The notes under the pieces were generated by a model. That model ran no database searches. It worked only from the letters and a program-made list of their open reading frames with translations, and was not told the DNA's origin. The translations under genes and the position numbers were made by a program. From Pseudomonas fluorescens (GTDB lineage Bacteria > Pseudomonadota > Gammaproteobacteria > Pseudomonadales > Pseudomonadaceae), in assembly GCF_001708445.1 (NCBI RefSeq), contig NZ_CP015637.1:2667001-2731000 (forward strand): 64,000 nucleotides of DNA. Direction: 5' to 3'. Below are positions 8,354 to 18,502 of the stretch, piece after piece; the first letter of the stretch is position 1; the number at the start of each line of letters is the position of its first letter.

Positions 8354-10587
8354 GCTTTACGAGTAAAGAACCGCTGCAACCGAAGTTGACAGCAATGCCG
8401 GCGTCCAAGGACGTCGAAGCGCTGGTGCGCGCCGAGCACCACGACCCCTTTTCTATTCTGGGGCCCCATGATGACGAGCAGGGCGGGCAGTTTATCCGCG
8501 CGTTCCTGCCGGACGCCTTGAGCGTCCAAGTGTTGAGCAAAGAGGGCGGCGAGCCCCTCGCCACTCTGGAGGCGAACCAGGTGCCTGGGTTGTTCGTCGG
8601 GCATCTCGCGACACGCCAGCCTTATGTGCTGAAGATCCAGTGGGCCGGCGGTGAGCAGATCACCGAAGACCCGTACAGCTTCCAGCAATTGCTGCTGGGG
8701 GAAATGGACCTGTACCTGTTTGCCGAAGGTAATCACCGCGACCTCAGCAGTTGCCTGGGCGCCCAGGTGACCACGGTCGATGGCGTGCCGGGCGTGCGCT
8801 TCGCCGTATGGGCACCGAACGCGCGGCGTGTCTCGGTGGTGGGCGACTTCAATATCTGGGACGGTCGCCGCCACCCGATGCGCCTGCGTCATCCGTCGGG
8901 CGTGTGGGAGATTTTTATCCCGCGCCTGCAAGCGGGTGCGGCTTACAAGTACGAGATCCTCGGCGCCCACGGTATCTTGCCGCTCAAGGCTGACCCGATG
9001 GCCCTGGCCACCCAGCTGCCGCCCGACACCGCGTCCAAGGTCGCCCCGCCGTTGCAGGTGGATTGGCAGGACCATGAGTGGATGCAGGCGCGCACAGAGA
9101 AGCAGCAGCCCACCGCGCCGCTGTCGATCTACGAATTGCATGTGGGCTCCTGGCAGTGCGAGCTGGACGAAGCCGGTGAAGTGGCGCGTCAGTACGGTTG
9201 GCGCGAGCTGGTCGAGCGTTTGATTCCGTATGTGCAGCAACTGGGGTTCACCCATATCGAACTGATGCCGATCATGGAGCACCCGTTTGGCGGATCCTGG
9301 GGCTACCAGGCGTTGTCGCAGTTCGCACCGAGTGCCCGATTTGGTTCGCCGGAAGATTTCGCGTATTTCGTCAACGCCTGTCACCAGGCCGATATCGGCG
9401 TGATCCTCGATTGGGTGCCGGCGCATTTTCCGACCGATACCCATGGCCTGGCGCAGTTCGACGGCACCGCCCTGTACGAGTACGCCAACCCGCTGGAAGG
9501 CTTCCACCAGGATTGGGACACGCTGATCTATAACCTGGGCCGCACCGAAGTCCACGGCTATATGCTGGCGTCGGCGCTGCACTGGCTCAAGCATTTCCAC
9601 GTCGATGGCCTGCGCGTGGATGCGGTGGCCTCGATGCTCTACCGCGACTATTCGCGCAAGGCCGGTGAGTGGGTGCCCAACCGCCATGGCGGCCGCGAGA
9701 ACCTGGAAGCCATCGACTTCCTGCGCCACCTCAACGACGTGGTGGCCCTGGAAGCTCCGGGGGCACTGGTGATTGCCGAAGAGTCCACCGCCTGGCCCGG
9801 TGTCAGCCAGCCCACCCAACAGGGCGGCCTGGGGTTCAATTACAAATGGAACATGGGCTGGATGCATGACTCCCTGCATTACATTCAGCAGGACCCGGTG
9901 TACCGCGCCCATCATCACAACGAGCTGAGCTTCGGCCTGGTCTACGCCTGGTCCGAACGCTTCATCCTGCCGATCTCCCATGATGAGGTGGTACACGGCA
10001 AGCACTCGCTGATCGACAAGATGCCCGGCGACCGCTGGCAGAAATTCGCCAACCTGCGCGCCTACCTGAGTTTCATGTGGATGCACCCAGGCAAGAAGCT
10101 GTTGTTCATGGGCTGCGAATTCGGCCAGTGGCGCGAGTGGAACCACGATCAGCAACTGGACTGGTACCTGCTGCAATACCCGGAACACCGGGGGGTACAG
10201 AAGTTGGTGGGCGACTTGAACCGCCTGTACCGCGAGGAGCCCGCGCTGCACGAGCAGGATGACGCGCCCCAGGGGTTCCAGTGGCTGATCGGCGATGACG
10301 CGATCAACAGTGTGTACGCCTGGCTGCGCTGGAGCAAAGACGGCAAGCCTGTGCTGGTGGTGGCCAACTTCACCCCGGTGCCACGTGAGGGATACAAGGT
10401 GGGCGTGCCGTTTGCCGGGCGTTGGAGCGAAGTGATCAACAGCGATGCCGACACTTACGCCGGCTCCAATTACGGCAATGGCGGTGGCGTGTTTACCGAA
10501 GATGAACCGCGCCACGGACAACCGGTGTCGTTGTCGTTGAATCTGCCGCCGTTGGGGGTGCTGATTTTGCGTGCGCAAGCCAGTTAA
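8350..10587 (+). CDS. glgB: 1,4-alpha-glucan branching enzyme GlgB
   Basis: 745 residues, normal for long-form GlgB. An N-terminal N1 segment and CBM48 ([29 protein letters not shown]) precede the GH13 barrel with [17 protein letters not shown] (nucleophile Asp424), VIAEEST (Glu477) and [10 protein letters not shown]. It moves alpha-1,4 segments to alpha-1,6 branch points. The ATG overlaps the treS-mak stop by four bases, implying translational coupling. With GlgE it completes a branched alpha-glucan route that needs no ADP-glucose. GlgA, GlgX and TreYZ are not in this window. Confidence 0.97.
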   Translation: MSFTSKEPLQPKLTAMPASKDVEALVRAEHHDPFSILGPHDDEQGGQFIRAFLPDALSVQVLSKEGGEPLATLEANQVPGLFVGHLATRQPYVLKIQWAGGEQITEDPYSFQQLLLGEMDLYLFAEGNHRDLSSCLGAQVTTVDGVPGVRFAVWAPNARRVSVVGDFNIWDGRRHPMRLRHPSGVWEIFIPRLQAGAAYKYEILGAHGILPLKADPMALATQLPPDTASKVAPPLQVDWQDHEWMQARTEKQQPTAPLSIYELHVGSWQCELDEAGEVARQYGWRELVERLIPYVQQLGFTHIELMPIMEHPFGGSWGYQALSQFAPSARFGSPEDFAYFVNACHQADIGVILDWVPAHFPTDTHGLAQFDGTALYEYANPLEGFHQDWDTLIYNLGRTEVHGYMLASALHWLKHFHVDGLRVDAVASMLYRDYSRKAGEWVPNRHGGRENLEAIDFLRHLNDVVALEAPGALVIAEESTAWPGVSQPTQQGGLGFNYKWNMGWMHDSLHYIQQDPVYRAHHHNELSFGLVYAWSERFILPISHDEVVHGKHSLIDKMPGDRWQKFANLRAYLSFMWMHPGKKLLFMGCEFGQWREWNHDQQLDWYLLQYPEHRGVQKLVGDLNRLYREEPALHEQDDAPQGFQWLIGDDAINSVYAWLRWSKDGKPVLVVANFTPVPREGYKVGVPFAGRWSEVINSDADTYAGSNYGNGGGVFTEDEPRHGQPVSLSLNLPPLGVLILRAQAS

Positions 10588-10638
10588 AGGCTCTACCGCA
10601 CTGGATTCAGTTGTCCGCGCTAGTGGCAGGATGCCACA

Positions 10639-11805
10639 ATGGCATCTTTGTTGCGGCAGTCGAATCGGGCGGGTTTCATGAATGGCCTTGGGCGTAGTCA
10701 GGACGAGGATTGCTTTATAGAAGAGCAGGTGCGAACTGACCGTTTGCACCAGCTATTTCGCCAATCTTTTGCTGCGATTTTCGGCAGTTACTTCGCTGCC
10801 GTCATGCTCTGCTGGGTGTGCTGGGATCGCTTCGATCATCAGGTCATGATGGTCTGGCTGCTGGTATTGGCGGCTTCGTCGCTGCTGCGGGTCAAGATGT
10901 TCATGGACTGGTTTCGCTGCCCCGTCAGCGAACGCACCCCGGACCGCTGGGAGCGGCGTTATTGGATCACCCTGTGCCTGTCTGCCGGTGTCTGGGGCCT
11001 TGGAGCCTTTGCGGTGATGCCCACCGACGATCGGCTGTCCCAGACCCTGGTCATCCTGTTTACCGTGGGCATGTCCGTCAGCGCCGTGTCCTGTTACTCG
11101 GCCTATCGCTACATGACCATGGCCTCGGTTGGCCTGGTACTGTTGCCGTCGACGCTGTGGCTGCTGTTCCAGCCATCGCCGATGCAGGTGGGGATGGCGC
11201 TGGCCGTGCTGGTGTTCTCATCGTTTGTGGTCAGCGCCACGCGTAAAATGTCCGACGCCCTGGAGAAAGCCTTTCGTCTCACCCGCGAGATGGAGCGCGC
11301 CCACACGATTTCCACCCACGCCGCACAGACCGACGAATTGACCGGCCTGATGAACCGCCGCGCATTCTTCGAACATGCCCAACAGTTGTACGCGCAGTGC
11401 CGGTATCACCAGCAGCCCCTGTGTGCGCTGATGCTGGACATGGATCACTTCAAGCAAATCAACGACACCTATGGCCACCAGGCGGGGGACCAAGTGTTGC
11501 GCCAGATCGGTGGGGTGATCAGCGCCTCGTTTCGCCAGGCCGACGTCTATGGTCGGCTGGGCGGGGAAGAGTTTGCGGTGCTGCTGCCCAACACGTCATT
11601 GGAAACCGCGCTGGATATCGCCGAGCAGTTGATCAAGGCGATCGCCGGCCTGGCATCGGACCCGGTCCAGGGCTTGACCGCCAGCCTCGGGGTGGCGTCG
11701 ACCCACAACCAGGATCAGGACCTGCACGGCCTGATGAATACCGCTGACAAGGCGCTGTACCGCGCCAAGGCCCTGGGCCGCAATCAAGTGGCCGTGGCGG
11801 AGTAG
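10639..11805 (+). CDS. Membrane-anchored GGDEF diguanylate cyclase
   Basis: 388 residues. Five or six membrane segments fill about residues 40-195, a short helix follows (TREMERAHTISTHAAQTDELTGLMNRRAFF), then a C-terminal GGDEF domain. The active site is GGEEF at 308-312, a functional variant; an RQAD inhibitory I-site sits five residues before it, and DMDHFKQINDTYGH is intact. It should make cyclic di-GMP at the inner membrane. The sensor region has no family name I can assign. The start at 10639 has AGGA seven bases upstream; an ATG at 10678 would drop 13 residues. It follows glgB by 51 bases. Confidence 0.9.
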   Translation: MASLLRQSNRAGFMNGLGRSQDEDCFIEEQVRTDRLHQLFRQSFAAIFGSYFAAVMLCWVCWDRFDHQVMMVWLLVLAASSLLRVKMFMDWFRCPVSERTPDRWERRYWITLCLSAGVWGLGAFAVMPTDDRLSQTLVILFTVGMSVSAVSCYSAYRYMTMASVGLVLLPSTLWLLFQPSPMQVGMALAVLVFSSFVVSATRKMSDALEKAFRLTREMERAHTISTHAAQTDELTGLMNRRAFFEHAQQLYAQCRYHQQPLCALMLDMDHFKQINDTYGHQAGDQVLRQIGGVISASFRQADVYGRLGGEEFAVLLPNTSLETALDIAEQLIKAIAGLASDPVQGLTASLGVASTHNQDQDLHGLMNTADKALYRAKALGRNQVAVAE

Positions 11806-11808
11806 GGC

Positions 11809-13995
11809 TCAGTCCTTGAGCATGGCCTTGGCCAGCACTTGCGCCACTTGGTCGGCAGAGTAGGGCTTGGCCAGGAATGCAAACCCTTCATAGCCGTTGT
11901 CTGCCAGCTCGTCGCTGTAGCCAGAGGTGAGCACCACGGGCAAGTCCGCGCGGCGCTGACGCAAGACCTTGGCCATCGCTACGCCGGTCATGCCGGGCAT
12001 GACCACATCCGAGAAAATCGCATCGAATGCCCTGGCATCCGGGCCGGCCAGGGCCAGTGCCTGTTCGGCATCGGTGACCCAGGTGGTCTGGTAACCCAGG
12101 TCCTGAAGGATCTGGTTGGCGAAACGGCCAACCTCCAGGTTGTCCTCGACAATCAGGATATTGCGCAGGGTGCTGGTGTCGAGGGGTGTCGGCTCGGCGG
12201 GGGCGGGCTCGTTCCCGGTCAGCTGCGGTTCCGCTTCGGGCAGGTAAAGCGTAAATACCGTGCCCTCGCCAAGGGTGCTGGCCACATCGACGTTACCGCC
12301 GGACTGCTTGGCGAAACCGAACACCTGTGACAAACCGAGGCCGGTGCCTTTGCCGACGGCCTTGGTGGTAAAAAACGGCTCGAAAATGCGCTCCAGAGTG
12401 TCGCCGGCAATACCGCTGCCCGTGTCGGCCAGGGACACCGCCACAAACGGCTGGCGCGATTCGGCATCGCCGCGGATGCGCGGCAAGGCGGGCAGGCGCG
12501 CGACGCTCAGGGTCAGGGTGCCTTGGCTGTCCATGGCATCGCGGGCGTTGAGGGCGATATTGATCAATGCCGCTTCAAACTGGCTGGAGTCCACCCGCAC
12601 ATGGCAAGGCTGCTCCGGCAGGTTGACGCGAACCTGAATGCGCGCGCCGGTCACGCTTTCCAGCATTTCAGCGATGTTCTGCACACGCTGGCCGACGTCG
12701 AAGACTTCCGGGTTCAACGGTTGGCGGCGGGCAAAGGCGAGCAGCTGGCTGGTCAGCTTGCTGGCGCGTTCCACCGTGTCGGAAACCGCGCTCATATAGC
12801 GTTGGCGGCGTTCCTCGGAGAGCCCGGGTTGGCGCAGAAAGTCCACCGACGAACGAATGATGGTCAATAGATTGTTGAAGTCATGAGCGACACCCCCCGT
12901 CAATTGGCCGATGGCTTCGAGCTTTTGCGACTGACGCAGGGCGGCTTCGGTTTGCGCCAACAGCCGTGTACGTTCTTCCACCCGTTGTTCCAGGGTGGCG
13001 TTGAGCTCTGTGAACGCGGCCAGGCCTTCGCGCACGGCGGCGTTGGCGCGTACGCGTTCGATATGCGCCCACGAACGCTCGGTTACCTCGCCCAACAACG
13101 CCAGGTCATAGGCTGACCAGTCCCGCTCGGTCTTGTTGTGCACGGCCATCAGGGCGGTCAAGCGACCGTTCTTGATCAGCGGCATGCAGATCGTGGCCGC
13201 TACGCCCAGCGCCTGGAAACTCAGGGATTCATGGGCGGGCAGTTCGACCAGGTGATTGCGGATCACCAGCGGCTCACCGGCGCGCAGATGCTTGACCGCC
13301 GTGTGCCCGAACGCTTTGAGGCTGTAGTGCCCGGTGATGCTGGGCGAACCGGGTGCGGTCCAGTTGTCGCGGATGGTGAAGCCGTCTTCGTCGGCGTCCA
13401 TATCGGCGTAGGCACAAATGGACACCTGCAGGTGCTGCGCCAGCAGGCGGGTGGTGGCCGTCATGATGGTTTCGGCGTCGGTGGCGTTGGCCACCGCGTT
13501 GCCGATGGCATCCAGCACCGTCAGGCGGCGAGAGAGGAACACCGTTGCGGTGGTTTCCGTCACGGTGTCGAGCATCCCCACGACCCGCCCCTTAGGGTCA
13601 CGGATCGGGCTGTAGCAGAACGTGAAATAGGCCTGTTCCGGCGTGGCGCTGCGCTCGATCACCAAGGGGAAGTTTTCGATATAGGTGGCATGGCCCTCGA
13701 AGGCGGCGTCGGCGATGGGACCGATCTCATCCCAGGCTTCGCTCCAGATTTGGCTGAACGGGCGGCCCAAGGCATAGGGTTTATTGCCGAGTATGGGGAC
13801 AAACGCGTCGTTATAGAGCGTGATCAACCGAGGCCCCCAAATGATGGCTTGGGGGAAGCTGGAAGCGAGGCACAGGGCAACGGTGGTCTTCAATACATCC
13901 GGCCACAGCTCAATTGGCCCGAGGGTCGTACTGGCCCAATCATGCTGGCGAATCCGCTCAGCCATGTCGCTGCTGCTTTGCAGCCAATTCATCAT
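11809..13995 (-). CDS. Hybrid histidine kinase (PAS-GAF-HisKA-HATPase-REC)
   Basis: 728 residues, no membrane segment. A PAS-like domain (WASTTLGPIELWPDVLK to about 140) is followed by a GAF domain (~150-310), a coiled linker (LEQRVEERTRLLAQTEAALRQ), the phospho-acceptor His371 in GGVAHDFNN, the ATPase boxes (ALINIALNARDAMD, DTGSGI, GKGTGLGLSQVFGF) and a receiver domain with Asp663 (FSDVVMPG). This architecture is common in cytoplasmic Pseudomonas sensors whose ligand is unknown. No Cys/His pattern proving a bilin or haem cofactor was found. Convergent with the diguanylate cyclase three bases away. Confidence 0.9.
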   Translation of the reverse strand: MMNWLQSSSDMAERIRQHDWASTTLGPIELWPDVLKTTVALCLASSFPQAIIWGPRLITLYNDAFVPILGNKPYALGRPFSQIWSEAWDEIGPIADAAFEGHATYIENFPLVIERSATPEQAYFTFCYSPIRDPKGRVVGMLDTVTETTATVFLSRRLTVLDAIGNAVANATDAETIMTATTRLLAQHLQVSICAYADMDADEDGFTIRDNWTAPGSPSITGHYSLKAFGHTAVKHLRAGEPLVIRNHLVELPAHESLSFQALGVAATICMPLIKNGRLTALMAVHNKTERDWSAYDLALLGEVTERSWAHIERVRANAAVREGLAAFTELNATLEQRVEERTRLLAQTEAALRQSQKLEAIGQLTGGVAHDFNNLLTIIRSSVDFLRQPGLSEERRQRYMSAVSDTVERASKLTSQLLAFARRQPLNPEVFDVGQRVQNIAEMLESVTGARIQVRVNLPEQPCHVRVDSSQFEAALINIALNARDAMDSQGTLTLSVARLPALPRIRGDAESRQPFVAVSLADTGSGIAGDTLERIFEPFFTTKAVGKGTGLGLSQVFGFAKQSGGNVDVASTLGEGTVFTLYLPEAEPQLTGNEPAPAEPTPLDTSTLRNILIVEDNLEVGRFANQILQDLGYQTTWVTDAEQALALAGPDARAFDAIFSDVVMPGMTGVAMAKVLRQRRADLPVVLTSGYSDELADNGYEGFAFLAKPYSADQVAQVLAKAMLKD

Positions 13996-14167
13996 TGGGA
14001 AAACACCTTGTCTGCCAGAGTCTTATAGCGCGCCCGAACGTGACAGGCGCCAAGCTACTGACCCGGTTAATCGCCGCCAGTTCAGCGCAAGTATCCCTTA
14101 GATGGCGATTTGATGCTGCCCCTGTTTGAACGCGGCACGAGCGTCGGCGGGGGCCGTTGCCCAAACC

Positions 14168-15019
14168 TTATTGCGAGCCGAATAAACCGGTCCAGTAAAT
14201 CCCGGCATCGCTCTTCGGATCCATCGCATAGGCGGCGCCCAGTTCGCGAAACTGCGGGTTCATCAGGTTGGCGCAATGGCCGGGGCTGGCGAGCCAGCCA
14301 TCCACCACCTTGCGCGGCGTGTCGAGGCCGGCGGCGATGTTTTCCCCGATGTTCTTCGCGATATACCCGGCCAGTTCGGCGCGGTCGCCTGGGGTGCGGC
14401 CGTCAGGGTCGAGGTGATCGAAGAAATTGCCGTTGGCCATGTTGCGTGCATGGCTGTTGGCCGCATCGGCGAGGTTGGCGTTCCACGACAACGGGGTGGT
14501 CGCGTTAAAGGCCTGGGTGCCACACTGGCGCGGTTGTTCACGGGCGGCGTTGATCAGGTTCAGCAGTTGCTTGCCCTCGGTCTGCCAATCGCCCCGGCCG
14601 CTGGACAGCAGGGGGCGGGCGAGTACGATGCGCCAATCCTGGCCGTTGTTGCTCACGCCGATGTCGACGAACTGCGGGTCCAGGACCACGCGGCAGAAGC
14701 TTTCACGCACGGCCTTCATGGCCGCCTGGGCATCCTTGGGGCCGGACAGGCTGATGGCTTGCACATTCACCATCGGGTACGCCGCCCGTGCCAGCGCCTG
14801 TTGCAGGTCGCCGACATTGCTGGCGGGCAACACCAGCCGCGTATCGTTGGCCAGCGGCGGCAGTTCCTGGGAACCCTGGTCACCGCAGCGTTGCACCTGG
14901 CTGCGGTACGCGTTGATCTGTTGTACCAACTGACTTTCTTCATTCGCCATCGCGCTGGCGCAGAACACTACACTGGCGGCCAGCGTCGTAAGACCCATCA
15001 TCAATGACAGAACGCGCAT
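14168..15019 (-). CDS. Exported CAP (SCP/PR1-like) domain protein
   Basis: 283 residues with a signal peptide (MRVLSLMMGLTTLAASVVFCASAMA, cut near 25). The N-terminal half is an unnamed domain with two Cys. The C-terminal half (about 150-283) is a CAP domain: LLNLINAAREQPRQCG, SHARNMANGNFFDHLDPDG, GENIAAG, WLASPGHCANLMNP and YWTGLFG. The CAP His and Glu residues are present. Bacterial CAP proteins are periplasmic or secreted; their biochemical role is mostly unproven. The start has AAGGG eight bases upstream. It stands alone. Confidence 0.9.
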   Translation of the reverse strand: MRVLSLMMGLTTLAASVVFCASAMANEESQLVQQINAYRSQVQRCGDQGSQELPPLANDTRLVLPASNVGDLQQALARAAYPMVNVQAISLSGPKDAQAAMKAVRESFCRVVLDPQFVDIGVSNNGQDWRIVLARPLLSSGRGDWQTEGKQLLNLINAAREQPRQCGTQAFNATTPLSWNANLADAANSHARNMANGNFFDHLDPDGRTPGDRAELAGYIAKNIGENIAAGLDTPRKVVDGWLASPGHCANLMNPQFRELGAAYAMDPKSDAGIYWTGLFGSQ

Positions 15020-15100
15020 GGACGTTACCCTTGAACTTGAAAGTGCCCATGATGCGCGATGTGGGGGCGTCCATGCACCCGTTGGTCCGAACTTTTTTCC

Positions 15101-16426
15101 TCAGTTTTTGAATGCCGAGTGTTTACGACCCTGGTCGCACAAGGCAAACACCACCACCAGCAGCGCGGAAATGGCGAGGATAATCACCACGCCATCGGTG
15201 GAGTGGGTAGCTGATGCTGCCACCATCGACAGTGCGCCCAGCGGGGCCAGGCCGCCCGCGATGGCGGTGCCGATTTCGCGTCCGGTACCGAAACCCGAAG
15301 AGCGGGTCTGGGTGGGGAACTGTCGGCTCAGGAACGAGCCCTGAGGTGCAAACATCATGGGCGCGAGGAGGCCGGTACCGACGCCGATGGCGATGTAGAT
15401 CATCAGGTTTTCACCCGTGTTGAGCAGGGCCAGGAACGGGTAGGCGAACAGCAGCGAGAGCAACCCGCCCAGTATCAGCACGGTCTTGCTGCTCCACTTG
15501 TCGCACAGCCAGCCGAAGCAGGGCACGGCGACGATGGCAATCAGGCTGGCAATGGTCACCGACAGCGAGGTGACGTGCACATCCACGCCCTTGAACTGGG
15601 TCAGGTACGCCAGGGAGAAGGTCTTGAAGATGTAGCTCAGGGCGTTGTAGCCAATGGCCACGAAAAACACCACGGCCAGGCCCTTCAGGTCGTTCTTGAA
15701 CAAGGCTTTGAGAGGCGACGCCTTGGCCTTGTTTGCTTCCTGGCTCAGTTCCTTGAACTGCGGGGTTTCCGGAATGCTGTTACGCACCCACAGGCCCACA
15801 CCCACCAGGACGATGCTGCAGATGAACGGAATGCGCCAACCGCCGGCCAACAGGAACTCGTTGCCGTTGATCGTCAGCAGGTACACGGTGAGCGACGACA
15901 GCAACAAGCCGAGGTTCAGGCCCAGGGCCGGCCAGGCGCCCTGGCTGCCGCGTTTACCCTGCGCCGCGTGTTCATAGGAGGTGACCGCCGCCCCTGACAG
16001 CTCGGCGCCTGCGCCCAGGCCCTGGATGATGCGGATAAACACCAGCACGATCGGCGCCCAGATGCCGATGGAGGCATAGCTGGGAATCAGGCCGATCAGC
16101 GTGGTGCACACGCCCATCAGGCAGAAGGTCAGCACCAGCACTTGCTTGCGGCCGAACTTGTCGCCCAGGTAGCCAAACAGGATGCCGCCAAACGGGCGAG
16201 CGATGAAGCCGATGGCAAAGGTGGAGAAGGCCATCAGCGCGGCGGCTTTAGGGTCGCTGTTATCGAAGAAGATCTTCGAGAACACAATCGCCGCCATGGT
16301 GGCGTATAGGTAAAAGTCGTACCACTCCAGCATCGAGCCAAAGATGGTGGCGGCGGCGACTTTGCGCAGGCGCTTGCGGGTTTGTGCGGGCGTTTCGGTG
16401 CCGGGGATGGAGGCAGATGCCGTCAT
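15101..16426 (-). CDS. MHS-family (MFS) organic-acid:proton symporter
   Basis: 441 residues with 12 membrane segments and the metabolite:H+ symporter hallmarks: TIFGSMLEWYDFYLYAT in helix 1, GYLGDKFGRKQVLV in loop 2-3, RIIQGLGAGAELSGA, and IPETPQFKEL after helix 6. Relatives import dicarboxylates, alpha-ketoglutarate, proline or shikimate. Last gene of the FCD regulator - lhgO - transporter operon, so 2-hydroxyglutarate or a similar hydroxy-acid is a reasonable but unproven substrate. The start has GGAAG before the ATG at 16426. Confidence 0.88.
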   Translation of the reverse strand: MTASASIPGTETPAQTRKRLRKVAAATIFGSMLEWYDFYLYATMAAIVFSKIFFDNSDPKAAALMAFSTFAIGFIARPFGGILFGYLGDKFGRKQVLVLTFCLMGVCTTLIGLIPSYASIGIWAPIVLVFIRIIQGLGAGAELSGAAVTSYEHAAQGKRGSQGAWPALGLNLGLLLSSLTVYLLTINGNEFLLAGGWRIPFICSIVLVGVGLWVRNSIPETPQFKELSQEANKAKASPLKALFKNDLKGLAVVFFVAIGYNALSYIFKTFSLAYLTQFKGVDVHVTSLSVTIASLIAIVAVPCFGWLCDKWSSKTVLILGGLLSLLFAYPFLALLNTGENLMIYIAIGVGTGLLAPMMFAPQGSFLSRQFPTQTRSSGFGTGREIGTAIAGGLAPLGALSMVAASATHSTDGVVIILAISALLVVVFALCDQGRKHSAFKN

Positions 16427-16483
16427 GCTGGACTTCCTTCTGGGTCTTTGTAGTTATTGTCAAATGGACGTGTATTGCAGGGG

Positions 16484-17677
16484 TTACTCGGGCTTGAACA
16501 GGCGGTCGGCGATCATGGCGCCGATTGGCATGGCTGACGTGGCGGCCGGCGAGGGCGCGTTGCAGACGTGGAGCATTCGTGGGGTCTGGGCGAACAGGAA
16601 GTCGTGCACCAGGCTGCCGTCGCGCATCACTGCCTGGGCGCGGATGCCGGCCTCGTAGGGCAGCAGGTCGTCGAGGGTCAGCGATGGGCAGTACTTGCGG
16701 CACTGCTCCAGGTAGCCGGACTTGAACAAGGAATTCTTCATCTCGGCGGTGCCTGAACCGAGGTTTTGCCAAAGGGTTTTCCAGAAACCGGGGAAGCTGG
16801 CGTACTGCGCCACGTCACGCCAGTTCACCGAGAACTTGCGGTAGTTCTCACGGCCCAGGCCCAGCACCGCATTGGGGCCGACGGTCACACTGCCGTCGAT
16901 CATGCGCGTCAGGTGCACACCGAGGAACGGCAGCTCCGGGTCGGGAATCGGGTAGATCAGGTGGTTGACGATGTTGTTTTTCGCCGCCGGCAGACGAAAG
17001 TATTCGCCGCGAAACGGGATGATCTGGTGGTCGATCCTGACCCCGGCCAGGCGCGCCAGGCGGTCTGACTGCAAGCCTGCGCACACCACCAGATGGCGTG
17101 CTTGCCAGGTTTCGCCGCGGGTGCTGACGGTGACTTTGTCGCTGTCCTCGTGGATGGCCGTCACGGTGCGCTCCAGGCAGATCTCCCCCCCGCTGCGGCG
17201 GATGACTTGGGCCATGGTCTCGCATACCTGGCGGTAATCGACGATGCCGGTGGCGTCAAGAAACAGCCCCCCCAGGCCGACGATGTTCGGTTCGCGTTGG
17301 CGCAACTGGTCCGCGTCCAGGCGCTCGACCTTCATGCCATTGAGTTGGGCGCGGGCATACAAGGCTTCCATCCGCTGCATTTCCAACGGGCTGGACGCCA
17401 CCAGCAGCTTGCCGCATACCTCGAACTTGATCCCGTGTTCGGTGCAGAACTGTTTGGTGGCTTCGGCGCCGCGCTTGCACAGGTCAGCCTTGAGGCTGCC
17501 CGGCGCGTAGTAAATGCCTGCGTGGATCACGCCGCTGTTATGGCCGGTCTGGTGTTTGGCCAGCACGGGCTCTTTTTCCAGGATCACCAAAGACGCGCCG
17601 GGCTGGCGCTTGAGCAGCTCCATTGCCGTGGCCAGGCCGACGATGCCGCCGCCGATGATGCAAAAGTCGTGAATCAT
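16484..17677 (-). CDS. lhgO: L-2-hydroxyglutarate oxidase LhgO
   Basis: 397 residues. Rossmann FAD motif at the N-terminus (CIIGGGIVGLATAMELL), then KEPVLAKHQTGHNSGVIHAGIYY, FRGEYFRLP, GVHLTRMIDGSVTVGPNAV and a C-terminal PSPAATSAMPIGAMIADRL FAD contact, all typical of LhgO/L2HGDH. It oxidises L-2-hydroxyglutarate to 2-oxoglutarate at the membrane, passing electrons to quinone. CsiD, its frequent partner in glutarate/lysine catabolism, is absent here; instead it sits between an FCD regulator and an MHS transporter, which points to use of an external hydroxy-acid. The start at 17677 (MIHDFCIIGG) is chosen over a longer ORF from 17701. Confidence 0.9.
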   Translation of the reverse strand: MIHDFCIIGGGIVGLATAMELLKRQPGASLVILEKEPVLAKHQTGHNSGVIHAGIYYAPGSLKADLCKRGAEATKQFCTEHGIKFEVCGKLLVASSPLEMQRMEALYARAQLNGMKVERLDADQLRQREPNIVGLGGLFLDATGIVDYRQVCETMAQVIRRSGGEICLERTVTAIHEDSDKVTVSTRGETWQARHLVVCAGLQSDRLARLAGVRIDHQIIPFRGEYFRLPAAKNNIVNHLIYPIPDPELPFLGVHLTRMIDGSVTVGPNAVLGLGRENYRKFSVNWRDVAQYASFPGFWKTLWQNLGSGTAEMKNSLFKSGYLEQCRKYCPSLTLDDLLPYEAGIRAQAVMRDGSLVHDFLFAQTPRMLHVCNAPSPAATSAMPIGAMIADRLFKPE

Positions 17678-17716
17678 TGCGTGGGGGACCTCACAGTGCA
17701 CATTTCAGTCTGCTTA

Positions 17717-17730
17717 TCAGGTTGTCAGAC
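17717..17730. promoter_or_regulatory. Candidate FCD-regulator operator in front of lhgO
   Basis: The 14-mer TCAGGTTGTCAGAC occurs here, 40 bases upstream of the lhgO start, and again exactly in front of the regulator gene at 18517-18530. Its core TTGTCAGAC resembles the TTGT..ACAA operators of FadR/FCD-type GntR proteins. The shared site implies that the regulator controls both itself and lhgO. Confidence 0.65.
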
Positions 17731-17789
17731 TAATGTTTTTGTTAAAAAAATGGCGTGTCGAGGACACGCTATAAACGGGGTGGAATCGG

Positions 17790-18500
17790 TCAGTTGGTGG
17801 TGGGCAATTCCAGGCTCAGGCGCCCGGCCGCAGCGCGCAGGTGGGCCTCGGCACTGGCGGCGGCGCGTTGAGCGTCACCGTCGGCAATGGCTTGATAAAG
17901 CAACTGGTGTTCCTGGGTCGCATCCGCGGAGCCGGTGACAAAACGCGAGGCCGAGTTTTCCCAGGCTGTCTTGCGTGCGCTGGCCAACTGGCTGCGTAAA
18001 AAGTCATGGAAGGCCACGAAGTAGTCATTCTTGCTGGCGTCGGCGATGGCGCGGTGGAATTCCACATCGGCCAGGGCGGCTGCTTCGAAGTTGTCGCGAT
18101 GCTCCTGCATGGCCTGCAAGGCGCGTTGCATGCGTTGCAGGTCGGCGTCGTCGCGGCGCCGGGCGGCAATTGCGGCGGCCTGGGTCTCGATCCACAGGCG
18201 CACCTCGAACATCTGCGCCAGGTCGGGAAGACGGCCATTCGGCTGCGGAAAACGGAACACCGTGCCGGCCGGGGTTTGCGAAATGAACGAGCCCAGCCCG
18301 CGGCGCGCGGTGATGACGCCGTCGGCCTTGAGCTGGGCGATGGCCTCGCGCACCACCGAGCGGCTGACGTTGAGTTGCTCCGCCAATTGCTGTTCGGTGG
18401 GCAAGCGCGATTCGGGCGGCAATTGGCCGGAATCGATTTCTGCGCGGATGGCGCTGACAACCCGTACGACAAGCGAATCGGGGCGCTGGAGCTCAAGCAT
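17790..18500 (-). CDS. FadR/FCD-type GntR transcriptional regulator
   Basis: 236 residues. An N-terminal winged helix of the GntR type (LPPESRLPTEQQLAEQLNVSRSVVREAI then GVITARRGLGSFI) is joined to an all-helical FCD effector domain with the metal-binding pattern (EVRLWIETQAA near 100, DVEFHRAI near 148, H near 200 and 220). It probably represses its own operon until a hydroxy- or dicarboxylic acid binds. The start (MLELQRPDSLVVRV) follows an AAGG. The adjacent site at 18517-18532 fits autoregulation. Confidence 0.9.
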   Translation of the reverse strand: MLELQRPDSLVVRVVSAIRAEIDSGQLPPESRLPTEQQLAEQLNVSRSVVREAIAQLKADGVITARRGLGSFISQTPAGTVFRFPQPNGRLPDLAQMFEVRLWIETQAAAIAARRRDDADLQRMQRALQAMQEHRDNFEAAALADVEFHRAIADASKNDYFVAFHDFLRSQLASARKTAWENSASRFVTGSADATQEHQLLYQAIADGDAQRAAASAEAHLRAAAGRLSLELPTTN

Positions 18501-18502
18501 GG

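Noticed and set aside
8239..10749. An 836-codon open frame on the minus strand across glgB
   Set aside because: It lies antisense to glgB, has no family resemblance and arises from the strong third-position GC bias of Pseudomonas genes.
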